The notes: a model not told the origin generated them from the letters alone. A DNA stretch of 43,016 nucleotides from Candidatus Omnitrophota bacterium (GCA_022013085.1 JAKLQX010000016.1:1-43016), one strand, 5' to 3'. Shown: positions 17,369 through 25,342, counted from the stretch's first letter. Numbers and translations are program-made.

Positions 17369-18912
17369 AAAAAACTTTTTTGATTTTTGTTTTTATTTTT
17401 TCAATTGCATGTGTGTTTTTTATCCCGCATTTAAATGCGCAGTCGCAGGAACCTCTCATAGGCTCTGAGCCGATCATTTCTATGGATTTTCAAGATGTTA
17501 GCATAAAAGATGTGCTTAAAATGCTTTCCATGCAGTCAGCAATGAATTTTATTGCCTCTGAGGCAGTGGCTGACAGAAAGATAACTCTTTATTTCGATAA
17601 GGTGCCTTTGAGCCAGGCTATGGATAAAATTTTTAGCGCAAACAACCTTTCTTATGAATTGGACAGCAAAGCCAATATTTTTGTAGTTAAGGATTGGGGA
17701 AAAATGACTGCTGAAACAATTACCAAAGTATTTTATTTAAAGCATGCCAGTGTTTCAACCTCTTCTTTAAAGCAAGAGGAGTCAAATAATATGAATCCTA
17801 GTTCTTCTACTGGGAGTACTTCTTCTAGCACTGCAAGTGCTACTACAAGTAATACTACAGGTGGCAAATGGAAGATAGAAGAAGAGGCTGGGATTACTTA
17901 TTCCATAAAGAAATTGCTTTCTCCTGATGGTTCATTGGTTGAAGATTTTCGTACCAATAGCCTGATTATCACGGATTCACCTGCGCGTATGAAAATAATT
18001 ACCCAGGTGGTTATTTCTCTTGATATTGAAATTCCCCAGATTATGCTGGAAGTTGAAATGCTTGATGTAAGTAAAAATTCGATTGATAAGTTGGGGGTTA
18101 AGTACGGTCAAACTCCTTTTACGGCATTAATTTATGGCGCTTCTGCAAGTATGGGATTTCCTTATGGAAGTTGGAGTAAAATTCTTAATCCCGGTAAAGG
18201 AAGCATGAGTATTAATCCTGGCTCAGTTGATCCTGTTACTGGCGTGGCCTCAGGTAATCCTTATGAAATTCAGTTGGACTTTTTGAAATCGCAATCTGAT
18301 ACTAAAGTTTTAGCCAGGCCAAGGATTATGACTTTGAATAATGAAACCGCAGAGATTAAGATTACTACTAATGAGGCGATTGGCCAAATTACTGATACTC
18401 AAGGCCAGGGCACGGCTTCATCAACAACTACTAGCGCTGAGAGAGTAGAGACCGGCGTGTCACTTAGAGTAACTCCGCAGATTAATTCTGATAACGGAGA
18501 GATTACCATGTTTATTTATCCTAGTGTCAAGGATGCTACTACCAGTACTTTTAACACTGCGTATAAAGACCCTGAAGAGCGTTCTACTAAGTCAACAGTA
18601 AGAATTAAAGATGGCGAGACAGTAGTTATCGGCGGCTTGATCCGTCACGATAGGTCTGAAACTGTGACTAAGTTGCCGATATTAGGGGATATTCCTTTAA
18701 TTGGCGCTATGTTTAGGCATAAGAATATGGATAAAAATAGAGAAAGAGAACTTTTGGTATTTATTACTCCTCATATCATTAAGAGCGGCCAAGCAAAGTT
18801 AAAGGAAATGCAAAGATTCAGCTTGCCTATCCGCGAGCAGAGTGCAGTTACCCACGTTAACCGTGATTATTTGGTTAATTCTAGTTTGAATAATTTAGAT
18901 AAAAAGCGATAA
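17365..18912 (+). CDS. pilQ: Type IV pilus secretin PilQ
   Basis: PilQ forms the outer-membrane channel for the pilus. The 515 residues have a signal peptide (1-25, cleavage near LNAQ), an STN/N0 domain with MDFQDVSIKDVLKMLSMQS, an N1-type domain broken by a Ser/Thr-rich stretch at about 145-170, and the secretin domain with VLARPRIMTLNNETA, GVSLRVTPQI and DGETVVIGGLIRHD. It is shorter than proteobacterial PilQ and lacks AMIN domains. A secretin implies an outer membrane, so the host is a diderm. Confidence 0.92.
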   Translation: MKKTFLIFVFIFSIACVFFIPHLNAQSQEPLIGSEPIISMDFQDVSIKDVLKMLSMQSAMNFIASEAVADRKITLYFDKVPLSQAMDKIFSANNLSYELDSKANIFVVKDWGKMTAETITKVFYLKHASVSTSSLKQEESNNMNPSSSTGSTSSSTASATTSNTTGGKWKIEEEAGITYSIKKLLSPDGSLVEDFRTNSLIITDSPARMKIITQVVISLDIEIPQIMLEVEMLDVSKNSIDKLGVKYGQTPFTALIYGASASMGFPYGSWSKILNPGKGSMSINPGSVDPVTGVASGNPYEIQLDFLKSQSDTKVLARPRIMTLNNETAEIKITTNEAIGQITDTQGQGTASSTTTSAERVETGVSLRVTPQINSDNGEITMFIYPSVKDATTSTFNTAYKDPEERSTKSTVRIKDGETVVIGGLIRHDRSETVTKLPILGDIPLIGAMFRHKNMDKNRERELLVFITPHIIKSGQAKLKEMQRFSLPIREQSAVTHVNRDYLVNSSLNNLDKKR

Positions 18913-18914
18913 GA

Positions 18915-20630
18915 ATGCCAAGAGATAAGTATTTAAGACTAGGCGAACTTCTTATAAGTGAAGGTTTAATTACACCTAGCCAGTTAGAAAAGGCTATTAG
19001 TGTTCAAAGGCAGGAGTCTGGCCGGTTGGGTGAGGTATTAATCAAGTTAGAAATGATAAAAGAGGATCAGATTGTAGCTGCTTTGGGAAAGCAGTTAAAT
19101 GTTCCTTTTTTTACTCTTGGCACGGGCATGCTTAAACCAGTGGTTGATCAAGGGCTAGAGCATTTGATCTTGCAGGAGTTTGCGTTTAAGAATAATGTAT
19201 TGCCTTTGTCGCGTACACTCAGGTCGCTTACAGTGGCCATGTTCGATCCGTTGGATTTCATCTTAATAGATAATTTAAAAAAACTTACTGGTTGTGAGAT
19301 TAACCCAGTTATTGCCGCACGTTCGGATATTAAAAAGGCAATTGAAGAATTCTACGGAAAATCTGCGATGTTGCGAGATGCAGTTGAGTCTAGTTATGAT
19401 ATTAATACAGAAATCCTGGATGTAGGGGATGATTTAGGCCAAGAGTTAAGTTTGGATAAGCTAATTGCCCGTGCCGAAGAAGCGCCAGTAATCAAAATGG
19501 TAGATTTGATTATTCGACAGGCAATTGAAGAAGGTGCCTCAGACATACACATTGAGCCTTTTAAGGAAAAAACTTCTTTAAGATATCGGATTGACGGAAA
19601 ACTTTGTGAAATACCTCCGCCAGCAAAGCACCTACATCTGCCGCTTGTTTCACGCATAAAGATTTTAGCAAAAATGGATATTGCGGAGAAACGCCTTCCT
19701 CAGGACGGAGGAATTTTAGTGCGTATTAACGACCGGCCGATTGATATCCGCATTTCCACTATTCCAACTATCTATGGTGAAAAAGTAGTAATGAGAATAT
19801 TAGATCGTGGCAACAAAGTTCTGGATTTAAATTCCATCGGTTTTGACGCTAAGCAGTTGGAGCAATTGCGTAAAGCAATCAACCAGCCGTATGGCTTGGT
19901 TTTTATTACCGGCCCTACCGGCAGCGGAAAGTCAACTACTCTTTACGCGATTTTAAATGAGATTAAGACTCCTATGAAAAATATTGTTACCGTTGAAGAT
20001 CCGGTAGAGTATAAAATAGATGGAATTAATCAAGTTCAGGTTAAGCCCGAAGTTGGGCTTACATTTGCCGCAGCGTTACGTAGTTTTTTGCGTCAGGACC
20101 CGGATATTATGATGGTAGGCGAAGTGCGTGATTTGGAAACTGCTCAAATCTGTATGCGTTCGGCATTTACCGGGCATTTGGTTTTAACTACTTTACACAC
20201 TAATGATGCTCCTTCAGCGCCAAGCCGCCTTATGGATATTGGTGTTGAGCAATATATGTTGGCTCCTTCTTTGTTAGTAGTTGTTGCCCAAAGATTGATC
20301 AGAAAACTGTGTTTAGAATGCAAAGAGGCTTACGAACCTACTGCTGAGCAGTTGAAGGGTGCAAATATAAAAGCAGATTTGATCTACCGGCATAAAGGAT
20401 GTTCCAAATGCAATAATACAGGCTATAGAGGCAGGACTAATATTTGTGAAGTTATGCCTTGTACCGTAGAAATCCAGAATTTGATTAACCAAAGAGCGAC
20501 TTATCAAAAGATACGAGAGGCAGCTAGGGCTGCAGGTATGCTAACACTTTATGAGTCAGGGATTAAAAAGATTGAGAGCGGGATAACTTCTTTAGAGGAA
20601 ATTTTCGCCATTACATTGGGAGCAGAGTAA
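18915..20630 (+). CDS. pilB: Pilus extension ATPase PilB
   Basis: PilB is the hexameric ATPase that powers pilus assembly. The 571 residues have an N-terminal MshEN domain (residues 1-140, typical of PilB and possibly c-di-GMP binding), the N2 domain, Walker A GPTGSGKSTT at about 333-342, an Asp box with EDPVEY, Walker B with VGEVRDLETA, a His box LTTLHTND, and a zinc site of two CxxC pairs (CLEC about 466-469 and CSKC about 496-499). No retraction ATPase pilT is in the window. The gene shares a base with pilC. Confidence 0.95.
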   Translation: MPRDKYLRLGELLISEGLITPSQLEKAISVQRQESGRLGEVLIKLEMIKEDQIVAALGKQLNVPFFTLGTGMLKPVVDQGLEHLILQEFAFKNNVLPLSRTLRSLTVAMFDPLDFILIDNLKKLTGCEINPVIAARSDIKKAIEEFYGKSAMLRDAVESSYDINTEILDVGDDLGQELSLDKLIARAEEAPVIKMVDLIIRQAIEEGASDIHIEPFKEKTSLRYRIDGKLCEIPPPAKHLHLPLVSRIKILAKMDIAEKRLPQDGGILVRINDRPIDIRISTIPTIYGEKVVMRILDRGNKVLDLNSIGFDAKQLEQLRKAINQPYGLVFITGPTGSGKSTTLYAILNEIKTPMKNIVTVEDPVEYKIDGINQVQVKPEVGLTFAAALRSFLRQDPDIMMVGEVRDLETAQICMRSAFTGHLVLTTLHTNDAPSAPSRLMDIGVEQYMLAPSLLVVVAQRLIRKLCLECKEAYEPTAEQLKGANIKADLIYRHKGCSKCNNTGYRGRTNICEVMPCTVEIQNLINQRATYQKIREAARAAGMLTLYESGIKKIESGITSLEEIFAITLGAE

Positions 20631-21868
20631 TGCTGAAATTTTATTATATCGCCAGAAATAACTTGGGAGTAAAAGAAACCGGGGTAGAGGAAGGTTTGAA
20701 CCAGGAAGAGGTAGTAAGTAAAATCCAATCCCGGGGATTAATTGTAATTAGTGTTATTTCTGAAGATGCTAATGCCAGTACTAGCGGATCAATTAGTGCG
20801 AGTGTCAAAATTAAATTTAAACAGAAGCGCGACCGGATTACCGGAGCTGACCTTACTCTTTTCTGCAGGCAGTTATCAACTTTGCTTGGAGCAGGGGTTA
20901 CTATTCTTAAGAGCCTGGATATAATCTCTAAACAAGTAGTCAGTAAAAAATTTTATGCCGTTATCCTAAGTTTACAAAAGAATATGGAAGCGGGATTAAG
21001 CTTTCATGAGGCAATGGCTAGGTATCCAAAAGTTTTTTCAGATCTTTGGGTTAATCTTGTAGAGAGTGGGGAGGCTAGCGGAAACTTGGCAGTAGTATTA
21101 AGCCGTTTGGCTGCATACCTGGAAAGGGCCGCAGAGTTTAAGAGTAAAATTATTTCGGCTTTAATTTATCCGGCTATTCTTTTAAGTGCAGGTTTAGGGG
21201 CGTTGTTTTTAATGGCGGTAAAAATAGTGCCTACCTTCGCAGAAGTATTTAAAGGCTTTAATATTACCCTTCCCTTACTTACTCGGATATTATTAATGGT
21301 GAGTGATTTCTTGAGATTTAATATGATTGCCATATTCCTGGTTATCGGCGGCGCAATTTTTGCTTTTAAAAAATACCTTAATACTAATATAGGTAGGAGG
21401 AATTTTGAGAGCCTTAAGTTTAAAATGCCTATATTTGGTGAGTTTTTTATGGCTTTAAATGTAGAAAGATTTTCTTCTGAAATGTCTACGCTTCTGGAAT
21501 CGGGGGTTCCCATCCTTTATTCCCTGGAGATATCAGAACGCAGTGTGGGGAATTTGATTATGGCGGATGTCATTCGTAAGATTAAAGATGATGTGCGCGA
21601 GGGTAAATCTTTACGTGAGCCTTTAGAAAAGAGTGCTTTTTTTGACCCTATGTTTATCCAAATGGTCAGTATCGGCGAAGAGATTGGGGAGCTTCCGCAG
21701 ATGTTTAAAAAGATCAATACTTTTTATGAAGAATACTGTGGAACGTTTCTTACGCGTTTTATCGCTATGTTTGAACCTTTTATTTTGCTTTTTATCGGAG
21801 GATTAATCGGCATTATGGTAATTGGAATTTTCTTACCCATATTCGAGATAGCCAAAATCGGGGGATAA
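20630..21868 (+). CDS. pilC: Type IV pilus inner-membrane protein PilC
   Basis: PilC is the polytopic platform protein that couples PilB to pilin insertion. The 412 residues contain two GspF domains, each starting with a motif such as LTLFCRQLSTLLGAGV and FSSEMSTLLESGVPI, and three transmembrane helices at about 180-205, 225-245 and 385-408. A short N-terminal domain with YYIARNNLG is typical. It ends the long pil operon; the major pilin that follows has its own promoter. Confidence 0.94.
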   Translation: MLKFYYIARNNLGVKETGVEEGLNQEEVVSKIQSRGLIVISVISEDANASTSGSISASVKIKFKQKRDRITGADLTLFCRQLSTLLGAGVTILKSLDIISKQVVSKKFYAVILSLQKNMEAGLSFHEAMARYPKVFSDLWVNLVESGEASGNLAVVLSRLAAYLERAAEFKSKIISALIYPAILLSAGLGALFLMAVKIVPTFAEVFKGFNITLPLLTRILLMVSDFLRFNMIAIFLVIGGAIFAFKKYLNTNIGRRNFESLKFKMPIFGEFFMALNVERFSSEMSTLLESGVPILYSLEISERSVGNLIMADVIRKIKDDVREGKSLREPLEKSAFFDPMFIQMVSIGEEIGELPQMFKKINTFYEEYCGTFLTRFIAMFEPFILLFIGGLIGIMVIGIFLPIFEIAKIGG

Positions 21869-21871
21869 ATC

Positions 21872-21900
21872 TTGACAATTTTGAAAAGTGGGTTTAAAAT
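21872..21900 (+). promoter_or_regulatory. Strong promoter of the major pilin
   Basis: TTGACA at 21872-21877, a 17-nt spacer and TAAAAT at 21895-21900 lie in the 104-nt gap between pilC and the pilin gene. The leader is about 65 nt and ends in AAAGGAGGAAAG. This suits high, separate expression of the pilin. Confidence 0.8.
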
Positions 21901-21972
21901 AATTAACAAGAAATTAGACTCCAGCCTCAAGTTAAACGGCGGGATAAATTCGTGTATTAAAAAGGAGGAAAG

Positions 21973-22344
21973 ATGAGGAAAGGTTTTACGTTAATCGAGT
22001 TGATAGTTGTAATTATCATTATCGGTGTGCTTGCTAGTTTTGGCTTGCCGCAATACATTAAAGTTGCCGAAAAAGCGAGAAAGGCTGAAGGGGTAAGCTT
22101 GCTTAGTGTTATTCGTTCATCACAATTAAGGTATAAGGCTGAAACTGGGGCTTATGCCACAGTAATGACTGTTCTAGACTTAGACTACACAACTCCGAAG
22201 TATTTTACTGTTAACGCTCCCGCGGGTACTGCTGCACAGGTAGGCAGGGTTACTAGAAATGGTGTTGAGGGCGCTCAATATGTATATGTGTTGGGGATTA
22301 GCGACGCAGGGACTGTTACTTGCACTGGAGCGAGCTGTATTTAG
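21973..22344 (+). CDS. pilA: Type IV major pilin
   Basis: The 123-residue prepilin has the short leader MRKG, then FTLIELIVVIIIIGVLASFGLP with Glu5 and the hydrophobic helix, and a small globular domain. The C-terminal cysteine pair (CTGASC) may form the small D-loop. It has an ideal Shine-Dalgarno and its own promoter, which suggests it is the main pilus subunit. Similar small pilins serve as pseudopilins of type II secretion, but the neighbours are pilus genes. Confidence 0.85.
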   Translation: MRKGFTLIELIVVIIIIGVLASFGLPQYIKVAEKARKAEGVSLLSVIRSSQLRYKAETGAYATVMTVLDLDYTTPKYFTVNAPAGTAAQVGRVTRNGVEGAQYVYVLGISDAGTVTCTGASCI

Positions 22345-22363
22345 ATCATCCCGCGTGCATAAG

Positions 22364-22394
22364 CTGTAAATTAATAGAAGTTAATACTTTACAG
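22364..22394 (+). promoter_or_regulatory. Hairpin between two pilin genes
   Basis: CTGTAAA and TTTACAG enclose TTAA-containing arms and a short loop between the major pilin and the next prepilin. No T-run follows, so it may be a transcript-processing or stability hairpin that limits expression of the downstream gene; this is inference. Confidence 0.4.
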
Positions 22395-22405
22395 GGTGTT
22401 TAATT

Positions 22406-22849
22406 ATGAATAAAGGGTATGCCCAGTTAGAAAATAACATTGTTAAAGAGCATAATTTTCTAACTGGGTTTACTTTGATTGAATTAATTATCGTTGTGGT
22501 GATTGTCGGGATATTGGCTGCAATTAGTTTACCGAAGTTTGGAGTTACAAAGGAACGGGCGCTGGATAAGGAAGCTAAAGCTAACCTTGCGCTTATTCAG
22601 GCAGCAGAAAAGATTTATAGGATGGAAACAGGAATTTATTATCCTAACGATGGGAGTACTGCAAATGTTACCGGTATAAATACTAATTTAAGAGTTTCCC
22701 TGCCTACTAGTGCTTCATCCTGGTGGTATTACGCGTATGGTGATAAGACAACTGCTGTACGTAGCGACAGTAGCAGGACTTGGACTTTAACTTATACGGA
22801 TACCGGGGGTATTGCGACTTGCACAGGAACCGGATGCCCACCCTACTAA
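22406..22849 (+). CDS. Type IV prepilin with extended leader
   Basis: The 147-residue prepilin has the mature start GFTLIELIIVVVIVGILAAISLP, with cleavage after Gly21 and Glu5 present. The leader is 21 residues, unlike the four-residue leader of the neighbouring pilin, because 17 codons at 22418-22468 are a palindromic insertion. The globular domain contains TGIYYPNDG and a C-terminal cysteine pair (CTGTGC) like the major pilin, so it may be a minor pilin or an alternative subunit. The 3' end overlaps the next gene by 16 nt. Confidence 0.85.
   Translation: MNKGYAQLENNIVKEHNFLTGFTLIELIIVVVIVGILAAISLPKFGVTKERALDKEAKANLALIQAAEKIYRMETGIYYPNDGSTANVTGINTNLRVSLPTSASSWWYYAYGDKTTAVRSDSSRTWTLTYTDTGGIATCTGTGCPPY
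22418..22468. repeat. In-frame palindromic insertion in a prepilin leader
   Basis: The arms CCCAGTTAGAAAAT at 22422-22435 and ATTTTCTAACTGGG at 22455-22468 form a perfect 14-bp inverted repeat with a 19-bp loop. The 51-bp block is flanked by GGG on both sides. Removing it would restore MNKG joined to FTLIEL. Confidence 0.8.
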
Positions 22850-23214
22850 TTTACAATAAGCGTTCTACGTCATTGTTTGAAGTAGTTGTAGCAACAGTAA
22901 TATTTTCTCTGGTGATGGCAGGGATGGCCAGTGTTTTTGTCTCTGGTAAGCGGTATGTATTGCGTGCGCGTGACCGTATAACTAGTAGTGAAATGGGAAA
23001 ACTTTTTCTTGAGCCTCTTCAATTGGCTGTGCGTGCGGATTCCTGGGATAGCGGTTTTTTAGCATGTGGTGAATTGGGCTTAGGATCACATTCTTGTGGT
23101 GCAAGTAGTGTAAATACTATTCCTTATACAGTGCAATATCAGGTGGATAACATTCCTGGGGTTAGTTTACGCCGGGTAACTGCCAAGGTTAGTTGGACAG
23201 AACTCTCTCCTTAA
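22834..23214 (+). CDS. Minor prepilin (PilV/GspI-like)
   Basis: I take the ATG at 22834 rather than the track start at 22780, since the earlier residues read through the previous pilin. The 126-residue protein has a short polar leader (to RSTS), then LFEVVVATVIFSLVMAGMASVFV with Glu at position 3 of the hydrophobic block, a form typical of PilV or GspI minor pilins. The rest is a small domain with two cysteines. It starts within the previous gene's last 16 nt, so the two are coupled. Prepilin peptidase cleavage after Ser is inferred. Confidence 0.75.
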   Translation: MPTLLIYNKRSTSLFEVVVATVIFSLVMAGMASVFVSGKRYVLRARDRITSSEMGKLFLEPLQLAVRADSWDSGFLACGELGLGSHSCGASSVNTIPYTVQYQVDNIPGVSLRRVTAKVSWTELSP

Positions 23215-23218
23215 GCTT

Positions 23219-23818
23219 ATGCCTAAAAAAGACCACGGAATTACTCTTATAGAATTAATTGTTTCTATGGCTTTAATGTCGTTGGTCGTTCTGAGTATCT
23301 ACAGCATTGAGTTATTTAGCAGGCATCATGTAATTAGTTCAGATAAACGGGCTAAGGTACAAAATGAAATTTCTTATGCTATTGAATATATGAGTAAATA
23401 TGTGCAGCAGAGCATAGGAGATTCGCAATTACCCGCGATAAGGAGATATCCTTCTGCGGGAACGCAAACAGGTTTCCAAATAGGCATTGATTTAAATAAT
23501 CCTCAGACTCCCAAAGATTTAAGCGATGATACCTGGGTCAATTTTTATTTAAGCGGGAACAGCCTAATAGCTCAGAAAGGTGCCTCTAGCGAAGTTTTAA
23601 CTGGAAGGATTAGTGGTGTTTTTGCGGCTAATACCGTAATGCCGAACTCTCCAGGCCAGGGGTTTTACGTTAATATTACTGATCCGGGCCCTAACCAGGG
23701 CATTGCAGTAGATATCGGTTTGGTAGGTAGATATAATCCTACTGTTGCGGCAAGTGCAGATAATCCCCAGGTTTCCATGAAAACACGTTTAGTCAGCCCC
23801 AGCTCATCCGCACAGTAA
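23219..23818 (+). CDS. Minor prepilin (PilW/GspJ-like)
   Basis: The 199-residue protein starts MPKKDHG followed by ITLIELIVSMALMSLVVLSIYSIEL, a prepilin with cleavage after Gly7 and Glu5 in place. The long following helix (RAKVQNEISYAIEYMSKYVQQSIG) and larger C-domain match PilW or GspJ minor pilins, which sit in the tip complex. It is four bases after the previous prepilin and closes the pilus locus. A tRNA remnant follows 52 nt downstream. Confidence 0.8.
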   Translation: MPKKDHGITLIELIVSMALMSLVVLSIYSIELFSRHHVISSDKRAKVQNEISYAIEYMSKYVQQSIGDSQLPAIRRYPSAGTQTGFQIGIDLNNPQTPKDLSDDTWVNFYLSGNSLIAQKGASSEVLTGRISGVFAANTVMPNSPGQGFYVNITDPGPNQGIAVDIGLVGRYNPTVAASADNPQVSMKTRLVSPSSSAQ

Positions 23819-23831
23819 AGAACCTTTTAAA

Positions 23832-23860
23832 TTGCTAACTTATATAAAATATGTTAAATT
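23832..23860 (+). promoter_or_regulatory. Promoter of the broken tRNA-Ala
   Basis: TTGCTA at 23832-23837 and TAAATT at 23855-23860 are 17 nt apart, with TG before the -10 making an extended box. The predicted start is a few bases upstream of the tRNA 5' end at 23871. Confidence 0.5.
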
Positions 23861-23870
23861 AAATCAGTTT

Positions 23871-23908
23871 GGGGCTGTAGCTCAGTTGGGAGAGCACCTC
23901 GTTCGCAA
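23871..23908 (+). pseudogene. tRNA-Ala(CGC), 5' half only
   Basis: The 38 nt read as a normal tRNA-Ala: acceptor strand GGGGCTG, D-arm GCTC-AGTTGGGA-GAGC, anticodon strand CCTCG and loop TTCGCAA with anticodon CGC. After loop position 38 the similarity stops: the next bases GGCGT cannot pair with CCTCG, and no T-arm or acceptor CAGCCCC follows. TTCGCAA recurs at 23925-23931. The break at the anticodon loop is a common integrase crossover place, so this probably marks one end of an inserted island. The 3' half was not found anywhere in the window. Confidence 0.7.
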
Positions 23909-24332
23909 GGCGTTCAAGCCAAGTTTCGCAACTCGTTTAAATTCAGCTAACTACAATGATTATCAAGGAGTTAGGTAAAGATTATCAGTGCGGTTGGTAT
24001 TTATAATTGACGGTTATTGACTATCAATATGGACACTATTTGGACATCAATCCCAAAAAATACCCCCCGGCGGTTTAGAGAACATTGTTAGTCGAGAAAA
24101 TTTTTATATTTTTCTAAAAGTTTTTTTAGTTTGCGTAGGATGTTGTGAACACAACATGACAAATTAATTTTTTCAGTATGAGTTGGTGGTTAATTTGTCT
24201 TAATGTTATGTTTAGATTGTAAAGGGCCACTGAGGGATCTTTGTATTCTTTTGGATATGAGTTGTATAGTTTTATATATTTTTTATCCTTAACGTTACAA
24301 GTCTTATATTTCAAAGCAAAAATTGATTTAAC
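23909..24332. other. Gene-poor stretch after the tRNA break
   Basis: No convincing gene is visible. GGACACTATTTGGACATC at about 24031-24048 is an imperfect tandem of GGACAYYATTT-type units of the sort found near tRNA-linked integrase sites, and the stretch up to 24332 is very AT-rich. The 79-residue minus-strand track ORF starts with TTG, lacks a Shine-Dalgarno and looks spurious. Confidence 0.4.
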
Positions 24333-24361
24333 TTGACGTTTAATTAATTTGAAAGTATAAT
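24333..24361 (+). promoter_or_regulatory. Promoter of the PIN toxin operon
   Basis: TTGACG at 24333-24338 and a perfect TATAAT at 24356-24361 are 17 nt apart. Transcription should start near 24368, at the edge of an inverted repeat. Confidence 0.75.
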
Positions 24362-24369
24362 CCAACTAT

Positions 24370-24383
24370 GGTATACTTATACC
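24370..24383. promoter_or_regulatory. Inverted repeat at the start site, candidate operator
   Basis: GGTATA-CT-TATACC lies directly on the predicted transcription start. Toxin-antitoxin operons are commonly autorepressed through such sites; the protein that would bind it is not known. Confidence 0.5.
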
Positions 24384-24401
24384 GCAAGGGAAGGACTAAA
24401 G

Positions 24402-24449
24402 ATGAAAATAGTTTTTCCCTTTGTTTGTCGAAACGTGAAGGAGGGATAA
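24402..24449 (+). CDS. Possible 15-residue leader peptide
   Basis: ATG at 24402 follows AAGGACTAAA and gives MKIVFPFVCRNVKEG before TAA. The ORF ends one base before the next ATG, and its last codons encode the AAGGAGGG Shine-Dalgarno of that gene, so it could couple translation. It could equally be chance; there is no further support. Confidence 0.25.
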   Translation: MKIVFPFVCRNVKEG

Positions 24450-24450
24450 C

Positions 24451-24621
24451 ATGTGTAGTAAGAATGAGAAGGAAAAGATATTAAAAAAAGACATGGGTCC
24501 CGTCGTAAGGGCATATAGGGCTGCAAGAATTTCGAAAGAATCCATATATCATATTTGCACAGCCAATACTATTTCTGAGGATATTAGCCTTAATAAAATA
24601 ATTAATGGCCCCAAGAAATAA
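24451..24621 (+). CDS. Small putative antitoxin before the PIN protein
   Basis: This 56-residue ORF is absent from the track but has the best Shine-Dalgarno in the area (AAGGAGGG, six bases upstream of the ATG at 24451). It starts MCSKNEKEKILKKDMGPVV and ends NKIINGPKK. It overlaps the PIN-domain gene by 17 nt, the usual order of antitoxin then toxin. I recognise no known antitoxin fold; it is short, basic and mainly helical in appearance. The antitoxin role is inferred from position only. Confidence 0.6.
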   Translation: MCSKNEKEKILKKDMGPVVRAYRAARISKESIYHICTANTISEDISLNKIINGPKK

Positions 24622-25279
24622 GTCGAAACATCTTCTTTTTGATACTCTCCCAGAAACAATAATATGCGATACAACCTTTCTGGTTTTCTCTCTCAATAAA
24701 ACAAAAAAGGATGTATATAAAAATTTAGTTTGCCGATATTTTCTTAAAAGACTTCTAGGTAGCTCTACTAAAATTTTTATGTCGTCTTTAGTCTTTCCAG
24801 AATTTTGGCATGCCAGTTTAAAAATAGCTATAGGCAGGTTGTATGATACTGAAGATGAAGTAAGAATAAATAAAATAATATCTACGCAAAAAAAGAAATG
24901 TATTCAAGAATGTTGTGATGAAGTCATTAGGCAGCAGAGGCAGTTTGATAAATTATTAAGTAAACTTAATGAAACTGAAAATAGAGTTTTTATAGTAGAA
25001 ACATCTAGAGAAATAATGATGGAAGCCGAAAAGCATTTAGTTAAATATAGATTATTAAGTTATGATGCCATACATTTAGCAACGATGACGATAAATAGTC
25101 CTTCTAAGTCAAAAATTAATGACATGGTTACATTGGATAAGGATATAATTTCAGATTGCAATATAGATTATAATATTTGGCACAAAGGCGCAGATTATAA
25201 TGCCATACTTGATTATGAAAAAAGATTGCCAATAGATGAATTGGAACCAGACTCACTATACAAGCCTCCTAGTAAATAA
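24605..25279 (+). CDS. PIN-domain protein, probable VapC-type toxin
   Basis: The 224 residues show the scattered acidic residues of a PIN nuclease: IICDTTFLVFSL (first Asp at about 22), SSLVFPEFWHA (Glu), LLSYDAIHLATM (Asp) and MVTLDKDII (last Asp). The middle is a longer Lys/Cys-rich helical insert, making it larger than a typical 130-residue VapC. PIN toxins cleave RNA. The start overlaps the upstream 56-residue ORF by 17 nt, and both lie behind a strong promoter. The final 25 residues look disordered. Confidence 0.75.
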   Translation: MAPRNKSKHLLFDTLPETIICDTTFLVFSLNKTKKDVYKNLVCRYFLKRLLGSSTKIFMSSLVFPEFWHASLKIAIGRLYDTEDEVRINKIISTQKKKCIQECCDEVIRQQRQFDKLLSKLNETENRVFIVETSREIMMEAEKHLVKYRLLSYDAIHLATMTINSPSKSKINDMVTLDKDIISDCNIDYNIWHKGADYNAILDYEKRLPIDELEPDSLYKPPSK

Positions 25280-25287
25280 GAAATTTA

Positions 25288-25316
25288 ATGACATAACCTT
25301 TTAAAATTAGTATAAT
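25288..25316 (+). promoter_or_regulatory. Promoter of the DUF5678-like/protease pair
   Basis: ATGACA at 25288-25293 and TATAAT at 25311-25316 are 17 nt apart, each one base or less from consensus. The leader to the ATG at 25343 is about 20 nt and includes GGAGG. Confidence 0.7.
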
Positions 25317-25342
25317 ATATTTAGTATTGGAGGATATAGATT

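Noticed and set aside
17365-23818. Type II secretion system instead of type IV pilus
   Set aside because: PilM, PilN and PilO domains and a MshEN-type PilB point to a pilus, and no GspC/D/L/M set is present, though some minor pilins resemble Gsp proteins.
23871-24250. tmRNA (ssrA), because the sequence starts GGGGCTG
   Set aside because: The following D-arm and anticodon arm match a true tRNA-Ala, no tag reading frame ending in ALAA is visible, and no 3' tRNA-like end is found downstream.
24126-24365. 79-residue minus-strand ORF
   Set aside because: TTG start, no Shine-Dalgarno, very AT-rich, and it lies across the promoter of the toxin operon.
23871-24450. tRNA-Ala interrupted by a group I intron
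   Set aside because: The break falls at the usual intron place, but no CGAGG anticodon strand, T-arm or acceptor end follows within several hundred bases.
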